Shown piece after piece: positions 1-7,681 of a stretch of 32,761 nt of DNA; within the stretch, counting starts at the first letter, position 1; each line of letters starts with the position of its first letter. Where the stretch lies: positions 1 to 32,761 of the IMG/VR virus record IMGVR_UViG_3300025770_000061; one strand, 5' to 3'. Under the pieces are notes generated by a model. It did no database searches. It was not told where the DNA came from and worked only from the letters and a program-made list of their open reading frames with translations. The translations under genes were made by a program, and so were the position numbers. Origin of the DNA: a virus.

Positions 1-965
1 TTTACCCTAGCCGTGGATTGGTCAACAGTCTCAGCCCACTTCTTGCGTTGCTCGGGGGTTGATTCATAGTCAGGATGGCGACTGGCAAGGACCTCAGGAT
101 CTACACCAGCTTCGGCTCGTACTCTTGCGATTTTATGTGCTTGGGCAACTGTGACTTTCTTAGCTTTCTTCTTAGCTTCGTTGACTTCCTTAATCGCGGG
201 TTTCTTCTTTCTCTCCGCGTTTGCGTCATACTCGCGTTGGCCCGCAGCTTCTGCTTCGTCTTCCTTAGTCCACCGGGAGCCAGTGCTATAATCCCCCGAT
301 CTCTTTTTACCGTAAGTTTGTTTTAAGTTCCTTTTTTCTACCTCAGGTGTGCCTTCTTTATGCAATGCTTCTCTAATCTTACTCTCAAGCATTGTAAGAA
401 GAACTCGATCCTTCTTATGCTTTGAAATAATCTTTTGAGCACGCTTGCTGTTCTCACGCATCGATTCTGAAATCTGAGGGAAAGCTCCTCGGGTGGATGG
501 GTCAGAAACAAGATCAAACGTAATCAACTTAAAGTCCTCGTTAACTAACTTACCCTTAATACCCTCGGTGACGCTGCCGATACCTCTGCTTGAGATACCT
601 AACTTAACCCCGTCGTTAAGAAGAGCTTCCACAATCTTACCATTAGGAGTGGACAGGATTTCGCACTCACCCATGACATCACCATTCTTCTCAACCCAAA
701 GCTTGGTAATTAAGTGGGAAGCTTGGGACAAATGAATAGCATCGTTGGTAGGATGGTCTAAAGCACCTACTAAAGAACGATCACCAATCTTTTCTTGAAT
801 GGCTTTTACTTGAGACTCTAGAATTGACTTCGGGTAAATACGCCCGTTATTGTTTTGTTCGTCGCACTTCTGAAATTTACCTTGAAGGCGAACCTTAGTC
901 CTACCCTTAGTCCCTTCGTTAATAATTTTAACTTTCTCTAAAACGTTGTATTCTACGAGTAACAT
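1..965 (-). CDS. 21: Prohead core protease, T4 gp21-like (partial, runs off left edge)
   Basis: Serine protease that cleaves scaffold and capsid proteins inside the phage prohead during head maturation. Reading leftward from the ATG at 965..963 gives 321 codons with no stop before the window edge, so the C-terminus is missing. Family hallmarks in order are NNNGRIYP (residues 38-45), ALDHP with the probable catalytic His71, SHLI (83-86), the conserved IL-S-TPNGK stretch (103-110), GISSRG with the probable nucleophile Ser125 or Ser126, and DLVSDPST (151-158). T4 gp21 is about 212 residues; this protein already exceeds 320 because of a Lys/Glu/Ala-rich extension after about residue 190, which could be a fused scaffold-like segment. 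AGGA upstream of the ATG overlaps the TAG stop of the preceding gene, 8 bases away. The family assignment is firm; the role of the extension is unknown. Confidence 0.9.
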   Translation of the reverse strand, partial: MLLVEYNVLEKVKIINEGTKGRTKVRLQGKFQKCDEQNNNGRIYPKSILESQVKAIQEKIGDRSLVGALDHPTNDAIHLSQASHLITKLWVEKNGDVMGECEILSTPNGKIVEALLNDGVKLGISSRGIGSVTEGIKGKLVNEDFKLITFDLVSDPSTRGAFPQISESMRENSKRAQKIISKHKKDRVLLTMLESKIREALHKEGTPEVEKRNLKQTYGKKRSGDYSTGSRWTKEDEAEAAGQREYDANAERKKKPAIKEVNEAKKKAKKVTVAQAHKIARVRAEAGVDPEVLASRHPDYESTPEQRKKWAETVDQSTARV

Positions 966-973
966 GATGATTC

Positions 974-1375
974 CTATTTTTGCTTTCTAGACCAGTATTT
1001 ATCACTCTTGAATTTACTGGACCCTTGTTTACCATGCCGAACGAGTGTTCTTACGGCATACTTCTTAACGTCTTTAAATTTGGAAGGAATTGAACCAGGG
1101 GAGAAACCTTTAGCAGTTCGACCTCCAACCTCTTGCTCATCGTCAGTGCCCCACTTTTGTTTAGTGATTACGTATAAACGATTTGAATTTTTAGTAGAGA
1201 AAATCTGACCCACATAACCCTTTTTCAAGGCAGTCGTGATTGAAGCGTAAACCTTAACTCGGGATTTAGATGCCTTAGTCTTGTCGCCACCCTTGCTCAT
1301 TTTAGATCTGCCTTCGGCTGATCCTCTAGCTCTAACTCCTTTTTTTGATTCCCTTATTAATTCTATTAGATCCAT
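974..1375 (-). CDS. Small basic protein of the head-assembly group, unknown function
   Basis: About 133 residues, strongly basic (many Lys, Arg, Ser), with a possible compact core around VKVYASITTALKKGYVGQIF and a Lys/Arg/Ser-rich tail ending in WSRKQK. I do not recognise the family. It lies between the protease gene and a gene whose end it overlaps, the position where T4-like phages keep small prohead core genes (67 and 68), so an internal scaffold or head role is a guess from context. The start is uncertain. The frame is open up to an ATG at 1414 with GAGG four bases before it, but that overlaps the upstream gene by 83 bases. The ATG at 1375 gives a 44-base overlap and the ATG at 1300 gives none. 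It may instead be the second half of one longer gene joined through the A7 run at 1340-1346 (see findings). Confidence 0.6.
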   Translation of the reverse strand: MDLIELIRESKKGVRARGSAEGRSKMSKGGDKTKASKSRVKVYASITTALKKGYVGQIFSTKNSNRLYVITKQKWGTDDEQEVGGRTAKGFSPGSIPSKFKDVKKYAVRTLVRHGKQGSSKFKSDKYWSRKQK

Positions 1376-1793
1376 TCTTTTTCTTCTTAGGTTTAGGAGG
1401 GTAAGTATCATCACGCCTCACGACAGGAGCTTTCTTACCCGACAGGTTAACTCCAATCATTCCACAGGATGTCATCTCTTGCATGACATCCTTAGTTTCA
1501 CGTAATAATTTCTTTAAAGTTTCAACTAGGGTTTCAAGTCTTTCTCTAAGGATTGTTTCCTCAGTGATAGAATCGAACTCTGGCATCAACGATTGCTTCT
1601 TCTCAGGATCAGAAGTTTCTTGTAAAGCATGATTGAACCCAACAATTTGATTTACAAATGAATTAGGAACGATGACCTCTTTGAGGCCATCGTCTATGAT
1701 AGGATCAACTTTTGCAGCCGTGCCCTTTACAGGATTACGATTAGATAAGATACCCTCACTCAAGGCTAAAAGGTCTTTAGTGCTCGAACCCAT
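1332..1793 (-). CDS. Head-region protein, possible prohead core component, unknown function
   Basis: 153 residues. The middle (about 75-110) is a predicted amphipathic helix or coiled coil rich in Leu and Glu (RERLETLVETLKKLLRET). The C-terminus is very basic (PPKPKKKK, then GIKKRS). Several L-x-E triplets occur, which resemble the (Leu/Ile)-x-Glu cleavage sites of T4 prohead protease, although such triplets are common by chance in helical proteins. AAGG precedes the ATG, and the gene starts 8 bases after the acidic gene upstream. Context and composition suggest a scaffold or core protein processed by the downstream protease; this is inference. Oddly, the stop codon comes just after a run of seven A residues while the next reading frame is already open, so the true product may be longer. 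Confidence 0.6.
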   Translation of the reverse strand: MGSSTKDLLALSEGILSNRNPVKGTAAKVDPIIDDGLKEVIVPNSFVNQIVGFNHALQETSDPEKKQSLMPEFDSITEETILRERLETLVETLKKLLRETKDVMQEMTSCGMIGVNLSGKKAPVVRRDDTYPPKPKKKKNGSNRINKGIKKRS

Positions 1794-1801
1794 CTTTTAC
1801 C

Positions 1802-2110
1802 TTACGCTTCGTCTTCGTCTTCTTCGTAGTCTTCGTCGTATTCGTATTCGTCCGTATCCTCAGCTTCTTCTAGGGACTCCCCGTCTTGCTCTAGAGCTTC
1901 GTTAAGGGTGCCAAGAATGAAATCAATACATTCCTTCATTGATTCCTCTGAAATAGCCTCGTCTAGCTCCGACTCACAGAGAGGGCAGACATGCTCTTCG
2001 AATTGAGCTTCTTCGACAACCTCGGACTTCGAAACACCCGTGTCTTCGACGAGCCGGTTCGCGGTAAGAATTTGACTAACAAATTCGTCATTCACATTAA
2101 TGTATCTCAT
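1802..2110 (-). CDS. Acidic CxxC protein, candidate prohead core protein
   Basis: 102 residues. The N-terminal half carries VCPLCESEL at about residues 41-49, a single CxxC that could be half of a zinc ribbon. The C-terminal 30 residues are almost all Glu, Asp and Tyr (for example EYDEDYEEDEDEA), giving a very low isoelectric point. Highly acidic small proteins next to the prohead protease are typical of T4-type prohead core components such as gp67, so a scaffold role is plausible but not proved. ACAGGA stands 9 bases before the ATG. A 54-base gap separates this gene from the giant fibre gene upstream, the largest gap in the leftward block, and it contains a weak late-promoter-like sequence. 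It is followed after 8 bases by the next head-region gene. Confidence 0.7.
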   Translation of the reverse strand: MRYINVNDEFVSQILTANRLVEDTGVSKSEVVEEAQFEEHVCPLCESELDEAISEESMKECIDFILGTLNEALEQDGESLEEAEDTDEYEYDEDYEEDEDEA

Positions 2111-2133
2111 AAAAATAATCCTGTACGTATATG

Positions 2134-2141
2134 TATTTAGT
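2134..2141 (-). promoter_or_regulatory. Weak T4-late-promoter-like box before the head genes
   Basis: On the minus strand this reads ACTAAATA, matching six of eight bases of the T4 late consensus TATAAATA. It is in the 2111-2164 gap, 23 bases before the ATG at 2110, with an ACAGGA ribosome binding site in between. Position and orientation suit a promoter for the head-assembly genes. The match is imperfect and the region is A+T-rich, so chance is a real alternative. Confidence 0.25.
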
Positions 2142-2164
2142 CCGTCTAGATAAAATCAATAAAA

Positions 2165-5017
2165 TTATATCGTAACCCTAGTAATGTTGTATCGGTCCTC
2201 AAAACTCACAATAGTTTTTGAATCTTCGGGAATGATTCTCGATATAGTATTGTGGCCTCCTTCAATATGATTGAAGGTAATGTTATTACGTAATCCCTTA
2301 GCAATATCTAGGATTAGTTCCTTATTGCTATCGTAGAACATCCGGCCTATTTGATTCACAGGCATTCGGCTGAACACATCAAACCACGTTAATGTTGTCG
2401 AATTATAAGTATTCGAAAGGTAATCAATAACATCCTTCAGAAGGTAAGAGGTTCCATAGGAGGAGGCAGGGGCGGAACTTGCTCTATACTCTTCAGCACT
2501 AGCCGAGTAGAAAGTATTAGTAAAGTTACTTTCTACGTATCGATATCCAATGTTTTGAGTGCTCTCATTTTCTGAGACCCCTACACGATCCACACCATCT
2601 ACTAGATTTAAATTATACGCCTCAAACATGGGTAAAGAAGATTCGTCTATCGTAGCATCAATAGCAGGTAAGACTGATAATGACCTTGTGTGAGTGTCTC
2701 CATAACTTACGAGTTTTGAGCTACCGTTAAAAGGATTATACATACCTCCTGCTACAGGGGTTACGACAATTCCGAAAGGAATATTCTTAACAAACCTGGA
2801 GCCGATAGATGATAATCCTTGATCAGGGAACGCAGCCAAATTAAAATCATTTAAGGATACCGTAACCGTAGAAGTATCTAAAATGTATCGATAGATCGGA
2901 TCCCTATAATCAATCGACAGCATTGGAGTATTAAGAGCATTATTATTCATGTAAACTTGAATATCTTCGCTATCCGTAAGAAGGGAATAGGTCCCACTGT
3001 AGTTTTCTATTAAAGGGTTCTCCGTGTAACTGCCTTTAACGGAGCCGAGATTAAGAGCGAAAAATAAAGGTTTAGTAGCAGACGGACCCAAATCACCAGA
3101 AGCGAACTCATGCTTGTTAGTTAAAGAGGTTGCGCTAAATGTTAAAGCAGGACTGACGTTTAACATATCTAAAACCTTCATTCTAACAGCAGGAGGAGCG
3201 TAGTAAGATTGGTTTATAATGTTAGTGCTTGGAACGGCGACCCCTTGAGATTGTAGGTCTTCGCCATTGATATAGTATCCTCCTCCATTACCTATATTAA
3301 GGCTACTAGGACTCCCAACACTAGGAACTGTTATTTGACCTATTTTAGTAATCTTATCTATTTCAATACCTTGATTAGGAACACGAAGACTTTTCACCTC
3401 ACCTCCCAGAGTTGTAACTGCTACCTCTATATTGAGGTCCTCGTTTAAAGGTCTAGCTCTATTTATTTGAAAGTTTCTCCAATCAGAAGGTTTGTTGTTT
3501 TCAAAAGTATGTAAGTTATTAGTTAGATATTCTATTGCGAAACGTTCGGTATATTCAGGATTTTCTGAACCTTCAATAACCTCAAATGAGGATTCAAATT
3601 GCCCTAACGAAACATCTCTAAAGTAGTTATAATCAAATTCATCAATCGTCCCTTCCAATAAGTGCTTTCGAATAACATTAAGTAATGTAGTCATCCCTAC
3701 TGGCTTGCCTCCAGGATATCTTAAGTATTGAAAGGAGTTAACAATCTTTGAATCTAAGCTAGCCAATAGTTTATCATCAGACAAATTCTGAAGTGAAACC
3801 TCATCCCAAGGTATATTAGAGTTTTGAATACTTAACAACTTTGAAACCTCAGGAGACATCTCACGATTAAATACTAAAGTATTAGTAGCGTAGTTTCTTT
3901 CCGTTTGAGTGTTAGTGTTAGGCTCCACCTTAAAGAAGTTTAAATTAGGATCATATAGTTGAGGTTGGGTTGTCCCTCGCTGTTGTTGCCGATAATCCTC
4001 AGGACTGATTACTTCGTTCGCAGAGATAACGGTTGCCGTCATAGCCTCCTGATTACTTGCTATCTGTGCAGCTTGAACTTCTTTTTGAATACTTAAAGGT
4101 GTAAATTCATTAGTAAGAGTAACAACTCCTTGACCTGGATTACTAAAGCCAGTAGGCTCTAAAACACCTCCTGAACCAGAATTAGGTTCTAGTGGCTCTT
4201 GAGGTTCCGCAGATTGAGAGATTGATGGTTCTAGAGAAGGGCATGTTATTCCGGTAAACACTTCTTCTGTACAAGCCCCTTGACAAGCCGCCAGCCCTGC
4301 GTAAATACACTCAGGGTCTGGAACAACTTCTCCATTACCTAGTACAATGTTAGGTTGGCATGTAACACATTGAAATTCAAAAGAGGTTACTAATTGTTGA
4401 TTAACAGGCTCATTTAAGTAGCCGGGGCAAACATTAGTAACCATGTGCTTACACCTATAATATTGGGTTCCGCCGGTTGTAGGACCTCCACCAGCAGATG
4501 TGACGGTTCCGCCGGTTGTAGAACCCCCACCAACAGATGTGACGGAAGGACCACCCCTGCCAACCTCACCTGGAATAGGAACGGTCTTGTTTACGCAAGC
4601 AGCATCACAAAGTGCTTTCGAAGCGTGTGTACATCCTGCACTCCCTGGGGTGGGATTGGCTCCGAAGCCTCCCGGCGCGGCTGCGCCGTCACAAGGGACA
4701 CATTTCTTATAATTGTTGGGTTCGGCCCATTCCGTCCCTGCCGGTGGGGGTCCGGGGTGGGAAGTATTTGTATCTACACATTTCCATTTAATCTTTGGAT
4801 TGGGGTTGCCTGGGACAGGCCCCACAGGACCACCCCTAGGCTTTCGTGTGGGACCATAAGGAGGCTCAAAAGGGGGATCCGAGGGACCAGGAGGAACTGG
4901 GGATAATATGATCGGAGTTATAGGAGGCTCATAACCTCCTAATCCTGGCCCCCGAGTACCCGGAAGTGCGCCGCGACCACAAGGGAATACGGTTGGAAAA
5001 GGAAATCTATTAGGCAT
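2165..5017 (-). CDS. Large Cys-rich tail fibre or adhesin-like structural protein
   Basis: 950 residues. Residues 1-75 are rich in Pro and Gly (for example SPVPPGPSDPPFEPPYGP). Residues 80-260 hold two copies of a cysteine module. Copy one uses Cys106, 109, 129, 137 and 141; copy two uses Cys217, 220, 237, 245 and 249, both as C-x2-C-x(16-19)-C-x7-C-x3-C. A Gly/Thr-rich linker with a 13-residue tandem repeat lies between them. The remaining 690 residues are Asn/Ser/Thr-rich and probably mainly beta structure, with no enzyme motif I can identify. Its place after two other giant fibre-like genes suggests a distal tail or host-recognition protein; this is inference. It begins 9 bases after the upstream gene, without a clear Shine-Dalgarno sequence. 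A perfect 8-bp hairpin (2259-2277) lies near the 3' end of the gene. Confidence 0.7.
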   Translation of the reverse strand: MPNRFPFPTVFPCGRGALPGTRGPGLGGYEPPITPIILSPVPPGPSDPPFEPPYGPTRKPRGGPVGPVPGNPNPKIKWKCVDTNTSHPGPPPAGTEWAEPNNYKKCVPCDGAAAPGGFGANPTPGSAGCTHASKALCDAACVNKTVPIPGEVGRGGPSVTSVGGGSTTGGTVTSAGGGPTTGGTQYYRCKHMVTNVCPGYLNEPVNQQLVTSFEFQCVTCQPNIVLGNGEVVPDPECIYAGLAACQGACTEEVFTGITCPSLEPSISQSAEPQEPLEPNSGSGGVLEPTGFSNPGQGVVTLTNEFTPLSIQKEVQAAQIASNQEAMTATVISANEVISPEDYRQQQRGTTQPQLYDPNLNFFKVEPNTNTQTERNYATNTLVFNREMSPEVSKLLSIQNSNIPWDEVSLQNLSDDKLLASLDSKIVNSFQYLRYPGGKPVGMTTLLNVIRKHLLEGTIDEFDYNYFRDVSLGQFESSFEVIEGSENPEYTERFAIEYLTNNLHTFENNKPSDWRNFQINRARPLNEDLNIEVAVTTLGGEVKSLRVPNQGIEIDKITKIGQITVPSVGSPSSLNIGNGGGYYINGEDLQSQGVAVPSTNIINQSYYAPPAVRMKVLDMLNVSPALTFSATSLTNKHEFASGDLGPSATKPLFFALNLGSVKGSYTENPLIENYSGTYSLLTDSEDIQVYMNNNALNTPMLSIDYRDPIYRYILDTSTVTVSLNDFNLAAFPDQGLSSIGSRFVKNIPFGIVVTPVAGGMYNPFNGSSKLVSYGDTHTRSLSVLPAIDATIDESSLPMFEAYNLNLVDGVDRVGVSENESTQNIGYRYVESNFTNTFYSASAEEYRASSAPASSYGTSYLLKDVIDYLSNTYNSTTLTWFDVFSRMPVNQIGRMFYDSNKELILDIAKGLRNNITFNHIEGGHNTISRIIPEDSKTIVSFEDRYNITRVTI
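4466..4543 (-). repeat. Two-copy 39-bp tandem repeat inside the Cys-rich adhesin gene
   Basis: Units 4466-4504 and 4505-4543 are nearly identical at a 39-base period, differing at a few positions. On the minus strand each encodes a 13-residue unit of the form VTS-x-GGG-x-TTGGT, lying between the two cysteine modules. It probably forms a flexible linker and could change copy number by slippage. Confidence 0.85.
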
Positions 5018-5026
5018 TTGAGATTA

Positions 5027-7681
5027 TCACACGCAAGTAATAGTAGGATCTTTTTGGCGCATTAACGCTCCATTAACCCCATTTCCTTTCTGAACAACGG
5101 CAGAGGGGATTCCAATAACCTGAAAAGTGATAGAGGGGTATACCAGAGGATGTAAGCTGTTGAACCAGTCAACATTTGCGAAGTTTCGGTCCTCCGCGCC
5201 AACACCTGGATTTACTACCCCGTTGAAGTATGCCTGTCGCTCAGCGTGATTACTATTGTTGTTTGGGAAGGTTATTACCCTTGAGCCAACTTCTCTGAAT
5301 GGTGATGAACCCTTAACGCTCATCGTAGGTAAGGTAAATCCAGTAAACCTAAGGGGGGTGTCACGATTCATCCAAGGACCGGCGGGATACCCGCCTGCAT
5401 TCGGCCAGTCATCGGCAACCCAAGCCACGTTAACTACAAAGTAGTCCTTATACTTATTGACCCAAACATTAGAGGATTGTGCTTTGCTCGATCTTGTAGA
5501 TATAGGAATACAATTTAAAAGGTCAACGTTAACATGGTAGTCATCGACCCATGAAGTGCTGTCAAAGTTTAACATGATCCTCTTACTTACAAAATACATT
5601 TGACTATACATGCGGAGATTGTTTATGCTTGCCTCATCATTCGAGTTGAGTGCGGGCAGGAGAGGAGCGTCGGGTGTAAAGTGCCCTGCACCCCAACCTT
5701 GAAGAGCGTTTGTAGTTGGATCCGTAGCATAAATCTCGGCAACCGTGTTATTACCCCCCAAGCTGCCCGGTAACTGCCCATTAAAAGGAGGAAGAGACTT
5801 TCCCTTCCACCATTTATCGCCTGTATACCATCCCGTACACCACCCAAGACCTACATTAATGCAGTCATTGATATAGTTACCGATATAGTTTCCTTTGATA
5901 TGCCATCTAGCTTTATCCCAACTAGGGTATGCTGCAATAGACCCAGCAGGATAACTAAACTCTGTCTCAACATCATCGGTCAGGGAGTTCAAATTGTAAT
6001 TATCAAGCCCCCCTCCAATGTTATCTGCGGCGTGCCTCATTAAAGCACCTTCAGGACCCCACCAACCTCCCGTAACAGTACCTGCTGCGATAACTCTAGA
6101 GACCTCTGGACCAATCTCTGGTACTGGTGTTACTGGCGTAGTAGTAGTAGTGGCATTACCAATCTCAGCTAACAAGGAAGTATATACTTCCTTGCGAACT
6201 GTTTCTAAATGAGCTTCGGTCACTACTGGGTTAGCAATTGAAACCTGAGGAGTAGCAGCCGCAATGCCTGCACGCTCATTATATGCTAATTCAGTAGTTC
6301 TAAAGAACGGTCGAATATCTATAATATCTTCTTCGGTGATTAGATCGGCAATAGCCCCCGCAGCAGTTTGAACCCTAATGTAAGCGATTGGAAGAATAGA
6401 TTGACCAATAAGCTGGAATGCGGTAGTTTCTAAGTTTTCAGATAATACTGGAGCCAAGTTCATTAGGTCATCAGGAGATGGGAAAGAACCTTTAATGGTT
6501 CCAACACCAGTTCCTGAAACTACAGAGAATCCTGTATTGGAACCCTTCTCATCGCCAGGATGTGCCAACATGATAGGCATACCGTCTAATGTAGTAAGGC
6601 TAACTCTATCATCGGCATTATCATCATTAGTAGCCGTTTGCCTCGATATACCAATACCTGCCCCCTTCAAAATACCTAAGGTGGCTCGGGTAAGTGTCGT
6701 GGGATTCCCATTGGGATCAAACTTTGGAATAGTAGTAGACCCTTCATCCACCGCTTTACTGTAAATAAACAGCAAGTCTATTCTGTGGTTAGCCGCTAAA
6801 GGTTGATTATTACCATTAGCATCCGTGTAGAAATAATCGTCTCCGTCAAACTCGGGAACCGATATAACTAACTCCTCAGGAACATCAACTATTGAAGTTC
6901 TAATAGCACCACGCCATCTCTTAATAAACTCAGATTCAAGCCTTCCTTGCTGGCCTGCTTGAAGTTCGTCGGTGTAAACACCTTTGATCAGTTGTAAATC
7001 TCTAGTTAACTCTGGTGTTGAGTGTTTAAGTATAGCCCCAATATAGTTAGGATATAAAGGTCTACTATCTGGGTCTAGGTCCCCATCGAATTGTCCATAC
7101 CCAGGGGAGGTTGTTCCTTCTGTTCTAGGAAATAATGTCGCGTCTCGGCCTAAGAACAAGCCATCATCATCCCATAAAGGATGAGTAAAAGATCTCTCGG
7201 CAAGACCGTTCATGTTTAAAGCATCACCCTGCAAACCGTCTTGAAATTGTTGAAGGACAGTAGTAACGTATGTGCCGATGTTAGTTTCAACTTCGTAAGT
7301 GTTTAAATCAGAAACCGTACCATCAGGGTTACTAGTATTACTAAACCCAGTGATCTGTCTGACAACCTGCAAAGGAGTTAAATCATACGCGTTGTTAATT
7401 CTTGCCGTGAACTTACCCGGCTTAACTCTAACCTTACGATCATTTCCCGTAGCGTAAGGCTTTAACTCAGAGAAACCAGACCGATCAATCTCAATTTCCT
7501 TTTTATTGTTTTGACGGGTAATGATACCATCTACTTGATCCTTAAGAAACTTTTGAGATTCTTCCAATTGCTTGATTGGAATGTTATCAACCTCGTAGTA
7601 ATAAGGGTCGTTAGATTTAAAATGCCTTACAGGGCTTATAAAAGTGTAAGGGGTATCGTAATATCGAGTTTCGTTAGCCAT
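5027..7681 (-). CDS. Large virion structural protein, probable tail fibre or adhesin
   Basis: 884 residues. Near the N-terminus (about 26-50) it has YYYEVDNIPIKQLEE, which matches a segment of the neighbouring beta-helix protein (YNWEQDNLPLHDLDE); this looks like a shared virion-attachment element. Residues up to about 490 look like a conserved structural domain. A Thr/Pro linker (TTTTTPVTPVPEIGP, about 509-523) follows, then a Trp/Tyr/Asn/Gly-rich C-terminal domain typical of receptor-binding regions (for example GWCTGWYTGDKWWKG). I cannot assign an enzyme activity. The start overlaps the upstream stop as TAATG and has AAGAAGGA just before it. A TATAAATA box lies 26 bases upstream of the ATG. 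The DNA encoding residues about 496-503 is a perfect 22-bp palindrome. Confidence 0.7.
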   Translation of the reverse strand: MANETRYYDTPYTFISPVRHFKSNDPYYYEVDNIPIKQLEESQKFLKDQVDGIITRQNNKKEIEIDRSGFSELKPYATGNDRKVRVKPGKFTARINNAYDLTPLQVVRQITGFSNTSNPDGTVSDLNTYEVETNIGTYVTTVLQQFQDGLQGDALNMNGLAERSFTHPLWDDDGLFLGRDATLFPRTEGTTSPGYGQFDGDLDPDSRPLYPNYIGAILKHSTPELTRDLQLIKGVYTDELQAGQQGRLESEFIKRWRGAIRTSIVDVPEELVISVPEFDGDDYFYTDANGNNQPLAANHRIDLLFIYSKAVDEGSTTIPKFDPNGNPTTLTRATLGILKGAGIGISRQTATNDDNADDRVSLTTLDGMPIMLAHPGDEKGSNTGFSVVSGTGVGTIKGSFPSPDDLMNLAPVLSENLETTAFQLIGQSILPIAYIRVQTAAGAIADLITEEDIIDIRPFFRTTELAYNERAGIAAATPQVSIANPVVTEAHLETVRKEVYTSLLAEIGNATTTTTPVTPVPEIGPEVSRVIAAGTVTGGWWGPEGALMRHAADNIGGGLDNYNLNSLTDDVETEFSYPAGSIAAYPSWDKARWHIKGNYIGNYINDCINVGLGWCTGWYTGDKWWKGKSLPPFNGQLPGSLGGNNTVAEIYATDPTTNALQGWGAGHFTPDAPLLPALNSNDEASINNLRMYSQMYFVSKRIMLNFDSTSWVDDYHVNVDLLNCIPISTRSSKAQSSNVWVNKYKDYFVVNVAWVADDWPNAGGYPAGPWMNRDTPLRFTGFTLPTMSVKGSSPFREVGSRVITFPNNNSNHAERQAYFNGVVNPGVGAEDRNFANVDWFNSLHPLVYPSITFQVIGIPSAVVQKGNGVNGALMRQKDPTITCV
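6173..6194. repeat. Perfect 22-bp palindrome at a fibre domain boundary
   Basis: The two 11-base halves (beginning CAAGGAAGTA) are exact reverse complements with no spacer. It lies inside the 884-residue fibre gene, just before the Thr/Pro linker codons. A perfect 22-bp palindrome is not expected by chance in 33 kb (about 0.01 expected for random sequence). It could form a hairpin in mRNA or single-stranded DNA, bind a dimeric protein, or mark a recombination point. Confidence 0.85.

Noticed and set aside
2259-2277. 8-bp stem with 3-base loop near the 3' end of the Cys-rich adhesin gene.
   Set aside because: It is inside coding sequence about 90 bases before the stop, with no T run, so it is not a terminator; only mentioned in the gene entry.
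4445-4906. Long plus-strand open frame opposite the Pro/Gly/Cys-rich region.
   Set aside because: It mirrors the G+C-rich low-complexity codons of the real minus-strand gene; Arg/Thr/Gly-rich composition with no domain and no ribosome site.
5027-7681. Possible diversity-generating retroelement target in the Trp/Tyr/Asn-rich C-terminus.
   Set aside because: No reverse transcriptase, template repeat or variable repeat is present in the window, and the gene does not end in a recognisable variable C-type lectin region.
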